From positions 1 to 47,359 of the forward strand of contig JAFXAN010000036.1 of assembly GCA_017517035.1 (NCBI GenBank): a stretch of 47,359 nucleotides of DNA, in the 5' to 3' direction. The translations under genes were made by a program, and so were the position numbers. The notes under the pieces are model-generated. The model did no database searches, was not told the DNA's origin, and saw only the letters and a program-made list of their open reading frames with translations. Numbering within the stretch: position 1 is the first letter of the stretch; each line of letters begins with the position of its first letter. Source of the stretch: Clostridia bacterium (GTDB lineage: Bacteria > Bacillota > Clostridia > Oscillospirales > CAG-272). This document shows, one piece after another, positions 24,734 to 32,979 of this stretch.

Positions 24734-25774
24734 TTATTTTACCCTGTCATATGCCACCATCGCATTGCGGCAGGCATTTTCATTTGGAATGAAGCAAAGT
24801 CTGCCATCAATTGTGGAATATGTTCCGGGAAGCTCGATGGAGACGGGCGAAAACTCGGGATACGAGAAAATCAGATCGAGATTTGACGAAAGATCAGCCG
24901 CAGTAAAATCGGTTATGATCATTTTTTCCGCTTCTCTGAAAAGAGCTGCCGCCTTTGTTATGTATTTTGGATCTGTCATTTTATTCATCACCGCACGGGC
25001 AAAGCTGACAGTTGTTTTAAGACGAGAATTGACTGTTCCCTCATACTTGTTGAATCTGAGCACATGAAGAGCCTTTTCTCCGTCAAGATGCTGAAATCCT
25101 TCTTTAAGGTTTATATGAAGTCCGCCCTTATAATCGTCATATTTCATATCACAAGGAACATTGAAATCAACGCCCTCGATTATGTCGATGATTGACGGAA
25201 ATTCATAAAGGCTAACCAGCGCATATCTGTCGATTGGCACACCAACAAGAGAATGAACCGACTCGATAAATGAATCAATTCCCTCATCCTCAAAAATATC
25301 CGAAAGGCAAACATTTTCATTTTCCCGTTTTATTATCGTTCCGGGGCTGATAGCACTAAAAGCAAATTCCTTACGCTCTTTGCTGACGCAAACAAGCAGA
25401 ATCGTATCTGCCGAAACATTTCGGTATTCACCGTCCGTAACAAGCTCTCCGGGAATTTTATCAGAATTATATTCCACGAGAGATGAAACCGTATTCGGGT
25501 CATAATAATCATAGAAAATATCGGGAGCATAATCAAGTCCGACAAAAAGCATATTGAACGAATTTCCGTCAAGCTCGATCAGTGCCTCATTTCCACCGGG
25601 ATTTTCAACATAGTCTTCTCCGCCCGTCTGAACAGGATCAATATTGCCGTTGTCTATAAAAGATCCGACTCCGATCGAATCCATTATCATGTTCACGACG
25701 AAGAAAGCAATGATGCCGAAAATTATTAACGAGATAATAAAAGTCAGAAGAAAGTTACGAAGTCCTGCAAGCAA
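24734..25774 (-). CDS. LytR-CpsA-Psr (LCP) family protein, divergent
   Basis: Probable membrane enzyme that attaches teichoic acid or another phospho-linked polymer to peptidoglycan. The 346 residues start with one membrane segment (about 8-32, N-in) and an extracellular LCP domain with FNMLFVGLD, SADTILLVCVS, EGVDFNVPCDM, LKEGFQHLDGEKALHVLRF and a C-terminal strand. The R.. D..R..RQ cluster that binds the lipid phosphate in typical members reads RFNKYEGTVNSRLKT here, so catalysis is not assured. The start is TTG, with GGAGG 9 bp upstream and a family-like N-terminus; no ATG lies nearby. Upstream of glyS in the same direction. Confidence 0.82.
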   Translation of the reverse strand: MLAGLRNFLLTFIISLIIFGIIAFFVVNMIMDSIGVGSFIDNGNIDPVQTGGEDYVENPGGNEALIELDGNSFNMLFVGLDYAPDIFYDYYDPNTVSSLVEYNSDKIPGELVTDGEYRNVSADTILLVCVSKERKEFAFSAISPGTIIKRENENVCLSDIFEDEGIDSFIESVHSLVGVPIDRYALVSLYEFPSIIDIIEGVDFNVPCDMKYDDYKGGLHINLKEGFQHLDGEKALHVLRFNKYEGTVNSRLKTTVSFARAVMNKMTDPKYITKAAALFREAEKMIITDFTAADLSSNLDLIFSYPEFSPVSIELPGTYSTIDGRLCFIPNENACRNAMVAYDRVK

Positions 25775-25805
25775 GGTCTTTCACCTCCACTTCAAATAAT
25801 ATAAT

Positions 25806-25834
25806 ATTATATATCATTCGGTAGGATTTTGCAA
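25806..25834 (-). promoter_or_regulatory. Promoter of the LCP gene (and perhaps glyS)
   Basis: TTGCAA (25834-25829), 17-bp spacer, TATAAT (25811-25806) on the minus strand. Confidence 0.85.
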
Positions 25835-25978
25835 TAGGACTTTCGCAAATTTAACATTTTTATTACTTTTGGCATGATAAATGCCCCGAAAAAGCCAAAA
25901 AACATGGCATTTCGTCTCAAAATCATTGATTTCCACATACTTTTGACGGTTATCTTAAAAGACAATCCCAAATTTGTA

Positions 25979-26185
25979 TTAGATCTTTATATCTGTTGCA
26001 ATTAGAGAGCCATCAAACAATATATTGTTTTCTAATATTTTTGCATTACGCGCATCTAATCTAACAAGTTTTTTAGAACTCCATATTACAAGTGACGAAT
26101 CTTGAAAGCAAAAAAAAGCGACGCTTACTGCGCCGCCTCTGCCACTACTTTTAGTTGTATTATTATCGCTAAGATAGGTATATTA
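25979..26185 (-). pseudogene. Possible C-terminal remnant of a lost gene
   Basis: On the minus strand 67 codons are open between a stop at 26185-26183 and a TAA at 25981-25979, with no start codon near the 5' end. The reading (starting YTYLSDNNTTKSSG, with VAFFCFQDSS and LDARNAKILENN later) has the composition of real protein and no low-complexity bias, but no family is recognised. Upstream sequence in another frame (KGRWLRSDN) could be its continuation after a frameshift, up to repeat copy G at 26219. The rest of 25835-25978 holds nothing I can name. Confidence 0.35.
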
Positions 26186-26218
26186 TCCGACCTTAACCAT
26201 CTGCCTTTTAATTGTTTC

Positions 26219-26384
26219 AAACAGTAATTTGTCGAATTGTCGAAGCCGTAATCCGTAGGGGCGATCATTGATCGCCCGTCTCATAAACAGCTCAAAATAT
26301 CGTTATTTTACGCCGTTTGTTTTTTCGGGCGATCAATGATCGCCCCTACAAATTTCGTTTCCACTCACCGCTAAATTACTGTTT
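26219..26384. repeat. Repeat copy G, 166 bp, different core
   Basis: The same end sequences (AAACAGTAATTTGTCG at 26219; CTAAATTACTGTTT ending 26384) enclose an unrelated core made of two inverted copies of a GTAGGGGCGATCATTGATCG-type palindrome (26255-26278 and 26326-26349). That palindrome is a common intergenic repeat type of gut Clostridia as I recall. Confidence 0.85.
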
Positions 26385-26499
26385 AAAAAATCAATTGGAA
26401 TCCTTATATACTCTGCGCAGAAATTTTTTTAACGAATGACGGGAAAATATCTGACGATTCTCTGTGCGAAATTTTTGAGATATTTCCTAACAAAAGCAG

Positions 26500-26533
26500 A
26501 AAGGGCTGTCTTTTCGCAAGACAGCCCTTTTTG
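26500..26533 (-). terminator. Terminator of secG
   Basis: AAAGGGCTGTCTT (26500-26512) pairs with AAGACAGCCCTTT (26518-26530), loop TTCGC. Confidence 0.85.
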
Positions 26534-26547
26534 CTATTTTTCATTAA

Positions 26548-26781
26548 TTATCCAACAAAGATATACATTGCAATCACAACGAGAACGAAGACAATTGCAA
26601 CCACTGTTGTGAGAACAGAAAGCTTCTTATCCCATTTGCCGGCATTGGTCTTACCGAAAAATGTTTCAGCACCGCCTGCAATAGTTCCGGAAAGCTTCTT
26701 ATCCTTACCGGACTGCATAAGAACTGAAACTATAAGAAAGACAGCCATAACGAGAAGTACGATTCCAAATGCAAGTTTCAT
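26548..26781 (-). CDS. secG: Preprotein translocase subunit SecG
   Basis: Small membrane subunit of the SecYEG channel, 77 residues. Two hydrophobic segments (about 3-20 and 54-75) flank the conserved loop LMQSGKDKKLSGTIAGGAETFFGK, in which the GGAETFFGK element is diagnostic. ATG at 26781 has GGAGGA 8 bp upstream; an in-frame ATG 16 codons earlier lacks a site. Stands alone with its own promoter and terminator. Confidence 0.96.
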   Translation of the reverse strand: MKLAFGIVLLVMAVFLIVSVLMQSGKDKKLSGTIAGGAETFFGKTNAGKWDKKLSVLTTVVAIVFVLVVIAMYIFVG

Positions 26782-26871
26782 TATAATATTCCTCCAAATT
26801 GATCTTTTTAATTCTGCGATTTGCATCACCTGACGCCCAATTTTTACTCATTCGGGCACAAATTCTTGACA

Positions 26872-26900
26872 ATTATACCACACATCAAGTAAAAATGCAA
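26872..26900 (-). promoter_or_regulatory. Promoter of secG
   Basis: TTGCAT (26900-26895), 17-bp spacer, TATAAT (26877-26872) on the minus strand. Confidence 0.85.
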
Positions 26901-26953
26901 TAGGAAATTAAAAAATTTACAAATTTTCTTATTTTTATCCACGGAAAGCGTGT

Positions 26954-29065
26954 TTATTCTGCGGAAAATGTAAATTTATCGCCATATGGCGGTCTATATG
27001 AATGGGTTTGATTCTGTCCGAAGGTCAATGATTTCGGGCAATTCAACGCATTATACATCGCTGCAACTCCCGCAGGCGGGCAAAGAGGATCGCCAAGTCC
27101 TGCGCTGATGGAAACCTTACATTTTATTCTCGAAGCGAAGCTTGCGGAATCAAAATATCCGAGTCCGTCCGCAAAATCAGGTCTGAATGAGCTTTTGATC
27201 TTCTTTCCGTCCGTATATCCGCCGATATCGCAAAGCCACGGTACTCCTGCGCTGATGGAATCAACGTCCTTATCCAGTGCTGCAAGTGCTATTACCTGGA
27301 ATCCGCCCTGGCTTGAACCGGAAAGGTTAATACTGTCGCCGTCCCATATGTCAAGACCGCCCTCACCGAAATATTCCTTCATAAAGCGAAGCGCTTGAAG
27401 GTCACGAAGAAGCATATATCTGAAATATACATTTTTACCGTCGGCATTTTCCGCAGTAGACCATCCGTGACCATTGAGTATTCCTTTTTGCAGGTCGCTG
27501 TAATAGGAGCTGTCCATGCCTATCTCAATGCTATGACCGCAGACCGCAAAGGTTATGCTGTTGCCGTTATATGAAGGAGAAGGAGAATTTACTCCGTACC
27601 CTTGGAAGGTAGCTCTGATGGAAAGTGATTTCTTTGCGGCGTTTTCGGGATATGTGAGATAACCCGCAACATATGTTTCTCCTGTCCACTTTTCGTTTCC
27701 TGCCGAAGCAAGCTTCATTTTGTATGCTTTGTATCCCGATTTTCCCTCGATCTCCTCCATTTCGATGATCTCAGGATCAACAGCCATCATTTCTGAAATG
27801 GCATCTTCCCAATATTCTTCAAAATCCACAGGCTCTTCCTTTGTTATCTTTAGAAGCTCGGGATGAACTCCCGCCGCTCCCGAAAAACGGACATTTTTAT
27901 CAATTTCGTTGCCGTCAGCACCAATAGCTCTCACCTCGACCATAACGAATCCGTTATTTTCAAGAGTTGTGCTTAGTGTGAGCTGTCCCGTGCTTCCGGG
28001 AACGCTTCCGGAAGATTCCTTACCGTCATCTCCCTTCATCGTCCAATCGAAGTGGGCGCAGGAAGCAAGATCACCGCCCGCAAAGAGCGAAATATTGAAA
28101 ACGATCTCCTCACCGATCTCATATGAAAGGGATTCTTTTTCAGTCTCACCGATGAAATATCTCTCGTCGCTCTCACCGAAAAGCTCAAATGCAGGAGGAT
28201 ATGCACCCGATTTTGAAAGCTCAAGCTCATATACCTCACCCGGAACATTCATATCCTTTATGGCACTCACAAAATGATCAACCGAGAAATATAGACCCGT
28301 TGCGGTATCGGATTGCAGATGAATATTTCCATCATTCAGCACCTTTGCCATATAGTATCCGATCTCAAGAGAAGGATCGGATGTAAGCTCGATATATTTT
28401 CCCGATCTGCTCTCTGTTATCTCGGGAGTTTTCCCGATGGCGGCAAAGATAGCGTCGCTGATTTTTTTCACAAGTGCCTCGGGAGCACTCTCGGAATAGA
28501 TCTTATATTCTTCGAGGCTGCTGTCTCCCACCATAACGCAGGGAGCAACATAGCTATATGTATAATCCTCACCGAAATCTATCGATAGAACACCGTCTGA
28601 AAGATAATTATCAAGGAAATATTCAACTGCAAGAACGGTTGAAGCATCGCTTCCGCCTACGATGGCAATTTTCCCACTTGTGAAAAGGATTCTGAAATCC
28701 TTCTCGCCAAGCCCCTCCGCTGCGCTCTTGCTCTCGGGACGGTTTGTGTTTCCGACCAGAATTTCAAGCTCGCCCTTTGTTCCGTAATCGGTCTTCAGCT
28801 TCGGAAGCGTGCCGATGATGCCGTAAATTACCTTGTTTATTGAAACTGCAGCATCGGTGATCTCCTTTGAGCATGCATCGGGGCGCACAACAGAATAATC
28901 GCATCCCTCGCTATCGGCTATAACAACATTATCTCCCATTTCATATGAAACGGTATCTCTTGAAAGCGGATCTCCGCCAATATTTGGTTCTTCATTTCCG
29001 CAGGAAGCAAAAACAAGAACGGCAATGAGAGCAAATACCAAGAAAGATAGCTTATAATTCTTCAT
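26954..29065 (-). CDS. Acetyl-xylan-esterase-type lipoprotein
   Basis: A surface lipoprotein of 703 residues that probably removes acetyl groups from plant polysaccharide. Order: lipoprotein signal with lipobox VFASC (Cys about 22); two tandem alpha/beta modules (about 35-165 and 175-280) of the kind that precede GH67/GH20-type catalytic domains (ILVGNTNRPES, IAIVGGSDAST..AVEYFL); a beta-sandwich (about 300-400); and a C-terminal AXE1-like alpha/beta hydrolase with nucleophile SGSSQGG (about 580), GDPLCPP (acid) and NQTHSYRPP (His). The modules usually carry a glycosidase, so their pairing with an esterase is unusual. The start at 29065 follows the AraC gene by 13 bp with AAGGAG; the two are an operon. 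The substrate is inferred from the family. Confidence 0.85.
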   Translation of the reverse strand: MKNYKLSFLVFALIAVLVFASCGNEEPNIGGDPLSRDTVSYEMGDNVVIADSEGCDYSVVRPDACSKEITDAAVSINKVIYGIIGTLPKLKTDYGTKGELEILVGNTNRPESKSAAEGLGEKDFRILFTSGKIAIVGGSDASTVLAVEYFLDNYLSDGVLSIDFGEDYTYSYVAPCVMVGDSSLEEYKIYSESAPEALVKKISDAIFAAIGKTPEITESRSGKYIELTSDPSLEIGYYMAKVLNDGNIHLQSDTATGLYFSVDHFVSAIKDMNVPGEVYELELSKSGAYPPAFELFGESDERYFIGETEKESLSYEIGEEIVFNISLFAGGDLASCAHFDWTMKGDDGKESSGSVPGSTGQLTLSTTLENNGFVMVEVRAIGADGNEIDKNVRFSGAAGVHPELLKITKEEPVDFEEYWEDAISEMMAVDPEIIEMEEIEGKSGYKAYKMKLASAGNEKWTGETYVAGYLTYPENAAKKSLSIRATFQGYGVNSPSPSYNGNSITFAVCGHSIEIGMDSSYYSDLQKGILNGHGWSTAENADGKNVYFRYMLLRDLQALRFMKEYFGEGGLDIWDGDSINLSGSSQGGFQVIALAALDKDVDSISAGVPWLCDIGGYTDGKKIKSSFRPDFADGLGYFDSASFASRIKCKVSISAGLGDPLCPPAGVAAMYNALNCPKSLTFGQNQTHSYRPPYGDKFTFSAE

Positions 29066-29078
29066 TTTCAGATCTCCT

Positions 29079-29957
29079 TCAGAGCTTTTTCTTTGATGTT
29101 GTGTTTCTGTATTCAAGAGGAGTTTTTCCGTTTGCCAAGCGGAATGTCCTTATGAAATATGAAACCGAATGGAAGCCCGACTGAACGCTGATATCTGCAA
29201 TAGGCAGATCCGAGCTTACCAGCAGATTTGTTGCATAATTAAGACGCAACCTTTGCACATAATCGGTAAAGGAAACTCCCGTTTCCCGTCTGAAAAGATC
29301 GCCAACATAGTTCGGCGTGAGATGGACCTCCTTTGCAAGTGCGGCAAGGCTGACCTGCTCTCTGAAATGTATTCTCAGATAGCTGACGATATATCTCACA
29401 TTGCTGTCATGCTTCGGAGTTTGACGCTTGCTCTCGGACATATTTTTTGTAAGCGCACGCCAGAAGATGATGATGATCTTCTCAAACATATTTTTGATCA
29501 TCATATCACGCATCGGTCTGCTTGATTTATATTCCGCCGTCAGAGCCTTGAACTCGCTGTAAAGCTGGTCATAGTCCTCGCCTGTCACAACGGTGGAAAG
29601 GGGCGCACCGTATTCGCTTATCATCTTGATAAGCTCGGAGGAGAGCGCATATTCGTTGAAATTTACATTGAAATATTTCATCTCTCCGCATTCTTCTTTT
29701 TTATAAAGAGTATGAAAATCCGCAGGTGTCAGAAGATGTATCGACCCCCGTCTCACCGTAAGCGTTTCTCCGTTCAGAATATGAGTTCCCTCTCCCTCGC
29801 AAAAAAACTCCATTTCAAAATAATCATGCCAGTGATATGCGTTCACCATAAGAGGGTCATATATATAAGTGCGATCCTCTATGTTAAAATATGTAGCATT
29901 ATCCGAATATCTTCTCTCCTGTGTCTGATACAAAAACAGTTTGTTTTCTCTCGGCAT
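29079..29957 (-). CDS. AraC-family regulator in operon with the esterase
   Basis: A 292-residue regulator. A cupin sensor half (YHWHDYFEMEFFCEGEGTH, RRGSIHLLTPADFH) is joined to a C-terminal DNA-binding half with two helix-turn-helix motifs (SLAALAKEVHLTPNYVGDLFR and IADISVQSGFHSVSYFIRTFR) and the end GKTPLEYR. ATG at 29957 has AGAGG 8 bp upstream. It is divergent from the beta-mannosidase gene and cotranscribed with the esterase, so control of both is a fair inference. Confidence 0.93.
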   Translation of the reverse strand: MPRENKLFLYQTQERRYSDNATYFNIEDRTYIYDPLMVNAYHWHDYFEMEFFCEGEGTHILNGETLTVRRGSIHLLTPADFHTLYKKEECGEMKYFNVNFNEYALSSELIKMISEYGAPLSTVVTGEDYDQLYSEFKALTAEYKSSRPMRDMMIKNMFEKIIIIFWRALTKNMSESKRQTPKHDSNVRYIVSYLRIHFREQVSLAALAKEVHLTPNYVGDLFRRETGVSFTDYVQRLRLNYATNLLVSSDLPIADISVQSGFHSVSYFIRTFRLANGKTPLEYRNTTSKKKL

Positions 29958-30002
29958 AGCTTTTACCTCTCATAAAAACAAAATTTTTATTTTATTTCCT
30001 TT

Positions 30003-30031
30003 ATTATACATGGAAAAAATAATATTGTCAA
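30003..30031 (-). promoter_or_regulatory. Promoter of the AraC-esterase operon
   Basis: TTGACA (30031-30026), 17-bp spacer, TATAAT (30008-30003) on the minus strand; a consensus promoter. Confidence 0.9.
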
Positions 30032-30074
30032 TAAAAAAACCGTGATTTTTTATATCAATACAGTAAAATACCTC

Positions 30075-30103
30075 TTGCAAATTATTGGGGGTGGGAGTAT
30101 AAT
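30075..30103 (+). promoter_or_regulatory. Promoter of the beta-mannosidase gene
   Basis: TTGCAA (30075-30080), 17-bp spacer (G-rich), TATAAT (30098-30103). It is 44 bp from the divergent AraC promoter. Confidence 0.85.
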
Positions 30104-30138
30104 ATAGGCAAATAAAATACTCGGAAGGAGATATTTAT

Positions 30139-32577
30139 ATGAATAACAAAATTGTTCTTGACGGCGATTGGTCGCTGATCTATGTTGAAAACAAGAAGCT
30201 TCGCACGGAAAAGCCTGCAATTTCCACCATTGCAGAGCTTGAAGCAACAGGCTATGATAAGATCCCCGCAGTTGTTCCCGGAAACATCGAAAGAGATCTT
30301 TTCAGAGCAGGCATCATCGAGGACCCCTATTTTGGTGACAATGCCATCAAATATCAGTGGATCGAAAAGCTTCATATGTTCTATTACAGAAAATTCACTC
30401 TCGAAAAGAAGATCGCAGAGGAGATAAATCTCAAATTTGAGGGAATCGACACCGCTGCCGAGATCTTCCTTAACGGTGTGAAGATCGGTGAAACCGAGAA
30501 TATGCTCATTCCTCATACCTTTGAGGTTGCGGACAAGCTTATCGAGGGCGAAAACGAGCTTATCGTACATATCATCCCCGCTTGCATTGCCGCAAGAAAA
30601 TATGAGATGGATCCCGGCTCAAGAGGAGGCAGACATCATGCCTGCGGACTTTATTTCAGAAAGGCCCCCCATATGTACGGATGGGATATCATGGCACGTC
30701 TCGTTTCGGGAGGCATTTGGAAATCCGTTACCCTTGAGCAGATGGCTGAGGATCGCATCGACGATGTTTATATCTATACCGCAGGAATTGATGTCAAAAA
30801 CAAGAAGGCTACTCTTTCTGTAAGCTTCAACTGTCATCTTTCCGAGGATGATCCCAAGGAATATTCGGTAAGATTTACAGGCGTTTGCGGAGACAGCGTT
30901 CTTCAGAATACCGTGAAGCGCCTTTGGCATACTGCCGAAACCTTCACCTTCTGGGTAAATGATGTTAAATTCTGGTGGCCTCATAACTATGGCGAGCCGA
31001 ATATGTATGATTATAAGGTAGAGCTGCTCCATCTTGGCGAGGTGGTTGCCGAATATAATACAAGAATCGGTATCCGCATGGTTGATCTTGACAGAACCGA
31101 TCTTACCGATGAAAACGGAAGCGGTGAATTTGTCTTCAAGGTAAACGGTAAGAAAATATTTGCCATGGGAACGAACTGGGTTCCTGCAGATGCTATGCAT
31201 TCCTTCGATGCAGACCGCCTACCGGCAGTTATGCCCATGCTCAGCGATATCGGATGCAATATCATCAGAATCTGGGGCGGAAATGTTTATGAAAACGATA
31301 TGCTCTATGATTATTGCGACGATCACGGCATCATGATCTGGCAGGACTTCATTATGGGCTGTGCGCTCTATCCTCAGGATGAGTGCTTCAAGTCAAGACT
31401 CTTTGAAGAGGCATCCGTGGCAGTCAAGAGACTTCGCAGTCATCCCTCCATCGTCCTTTGGGCAGGTGATAACGAATGTGACGAGGCATATTTCTGGAGC
31501 GATAAGCTTCCTTTTGCTTTGCCATCACAGAATGCAAACACCCGTGTTGTTCTCCCAAACGTCCTCAGAGTTAATGACCCCGCAAGACCCTATCTCCCCT
31601 CATCTCCCTATCTCTCCGACGAGATAGTCAGAACCGGAAAGAGATATTATGCTTCCGAAAACCATCTCTGGGGTCCCCGTGACTATTTCAAGGGCAAATT
31701 CTATGGCACAAGCGTTTGCCATTTTGCCTCCGAAACAGGTTATCACGGCTGTAACTCTCCCGATTCTATCAAGCGCTTCATAGGCGAAGAGCATCTCTGG
31801 CCTTGGACAAATGCCGAGAAGCCGCCAAAGGGCGTTCTCTGGAACCGTGAGGAAGCTCTTGCAAATCCCCATTGGATGGCTCATGCAACCTGCGTTACAA
31901 CAGACGGTGAGGACAGCGAAAGATTCCGCGTTCCGCTTATGTCAAATCAGGTAATAACACTCTTTGGTGAAGCACCCGAGGATATGGACACATTTGCTTA
32001 TCAGAGCCAGATCTCTCAGGCTGAAGCAAAGAAATTCTTCATCGAGCGCTTCAGATCAACAAAGTGGAGAAGAACAGGTATCATCTGGTGGAACCTTATC
32101 GACGGTTGGCCGCAGTTCTCTGATGCAGTTGTTGACTACTATGGCTATAAGAAGCTGGCCTACCACTATATCAAGCGTTCTCAGAATCCTCTCTGCTTCA
32201 TCTTTGCTGAACCTGAGGACGGTAAGCTTCCGCTTCGTGTCGTAAATGATCTTCAGGAGGACAAGAAGGTGAGCTTCAAGGTCACAGACCTTACAAATGA
32301 TGAGGTTATTATGGAAAGCACCGTTGTGGCAAAGGCTGATAGCGTGACTCCCATCTGGAATAAGGACATGATCGAGGGCGAAAAGCGATTCTATCTTATC
32401 GAATGGGAGCTTGACGGAGTTAAATACAAGAATCACTATTTCACAAATATCATTGATATTGATTATGACTACTATGTTTCCTGCATGAAGAAGGCAGGAT
32501 TCTGGGATGAATTTGAGGGCTTTGGCGATAAGCATCCAAGAAAGAGCCCCGAGCTTCCCTATGTTTTCACAAAATAA
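30139..32577 (+). CDS. Beta-mannosidase, glycoside hydrolase family 2
   Basis: Releases mannose from the non-reducing end of beta-mannosides or manno-oligosaccharides; intracellular, as there is no signal peptide. The 812 residues show a GH2 sugar-binding jelly roll (1-200, VPGNIERDLFRAGIIEDPYFGDN is typical of beta-mannosidases), an Ig-like domain (205-320), and a TIM barrel with the acid/base in WAGDNE (E446) and the nucleophile in FASETG (E532), then a C-terminal Ig-like domain. ATG at 30139 has AAGGAG 8 bp upstream. The gene is divergent from the AraC-esterase operon. Other GH2 activities (exo-glucosaminidase) are possible; the WAGDNE form favours mannosidase. No terminator precedes the repeat that starts 6 bp after the stop. 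Confidence 0.92.
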   Translation: MNNKIVLDGDWSLIYVENKKLRTEKPAISTIAELEATGYDKIPAVVPGNIERDLFRAGIIEDPYFGDNAIKYQWIEKLHMFYYRKFTLEKKIAEEINLKFEGIDTAAEIFLNGVKIGETENMLIPHTFEVADKLIEGENELIVHIIPACIAARKYEMDPGSRGGRHHACGLYFRKAPHMYGWDIMARLVSGGIWKSVTLEQMAEDRIDDVYIYTAGIDVKNKKATLSVSFNCHLSEDDPKEYSVRFTGVCGDSVLQNTVKRLWHTAETFTFWVNDVKFWWPHNYGEPNMYDYKVELLHLGEVVAEYNTRIGIRMVDLDRTDLTDENGSGEFVFKVNGKKIFAMGTNWVPADAMHSFDADRLPAVMPMLSDIGCNIIRIWGGNVYENDMLYDYCDDHGIMIWQDFIMGCALYPQDECFKSRLFEEASVAVKRLRSHPSIVLWAGDNECDEAYFWSDKLPFALPSQNANTRVVLPNVLRVNDPARPYLPSSPYLSDEIVRTGKRYYASENHLWGPRDYFKGKFYGTSVCHFASETGYHGCNSPDSIKRFIGEEHLWPWTNAEKPPKGVLWNREEALANPHWMAHATCVTTDGEDSERFRVPLMSNQVITLFGEAPEDMDTFAYQSQISQAEAKKFFIERFRSTKWRRTGIIWWNLIDGWPQFSDAVVDYYGYKKLAYHYIKRSQNPLCFIFAEPEDGKLPLRVVNDLQEDKKVSFKVTDLTNDEVIMESTVVAKADSVTPIWNKDMIEGEKRFYLIEWELDGVKYKNHYFTNIIDIDYDYYVSCMKKAGFWDEFEGFGDKHPRKSPELPYVFTK

Positions 32578-32582
32578 TAAAT

Positions 32583-32930
32583 AAACAGTAATTTGTCGGT
32601 GAGGGAGTTTCGCCTCTGCGGAGGCGACCGACGCCGCCGTCGGCTCGCGCGACCTTTTAAAAGAGGTCGATCAAAACTTCGAAAAAGGTAATTTTTATTG
32701 CTGTTTATCTGTGTTTCTACGGAATTTTTACGGAAATTACATGTAGAAAAACTTAGCATCAATTTACTCTCGAGTCATTCTGAGCGTAGCGAAGAATCTA
32801 CGAGCGCTAAAGGATGATAATCTCACAGCAGTCAAAAACGAGCGGAACGCAGTGGAGTCGAACCCATAGGGCAATGCGACAGCATTGGGGTATAATTTCA
32901 CCTTCGCTTCTTACCGACAAATTAGAGTTT
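32583..32930 (+). repeat. Repeat copy H, complete, 348 bp
   Basis: A full-length element from AAACAGTAATTTGTCG (32583) to CGACAAATTAGAGTTT (32930). Hairpins: CGCCTC-tgcg-GAGGCG, CCGACG-ccgc-CGTCGG, GACCTTTT-aa-AAGAGGTC (one G-U), TTTCTAC/GTAGAAA, ATTCTGAGCG...AGAAT, and AATGC-gaca-GCATT. It begins six bases after the beta-mannosidase stop codon and fills, with the glk terminator, the gap 32578-32979. Confidence 0.9.
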
Positions 32931-32937
32931 ATAAAAG

Positions 32938-32971
32938 AAAAAGGTCAAGGCGAAAAGCCTTGACCTTTTTT
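32938..32971 (-). terminator. Terminator of the ROK kinase gene
   Basis: AAGGTCAAGGC (32941-32951) pairs with GCCTTGACCTT (32957-32967), flanked by A/T runs on both sides. Confidence 0.85.
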
Positions 32972-32979
32972 GTATAAAA

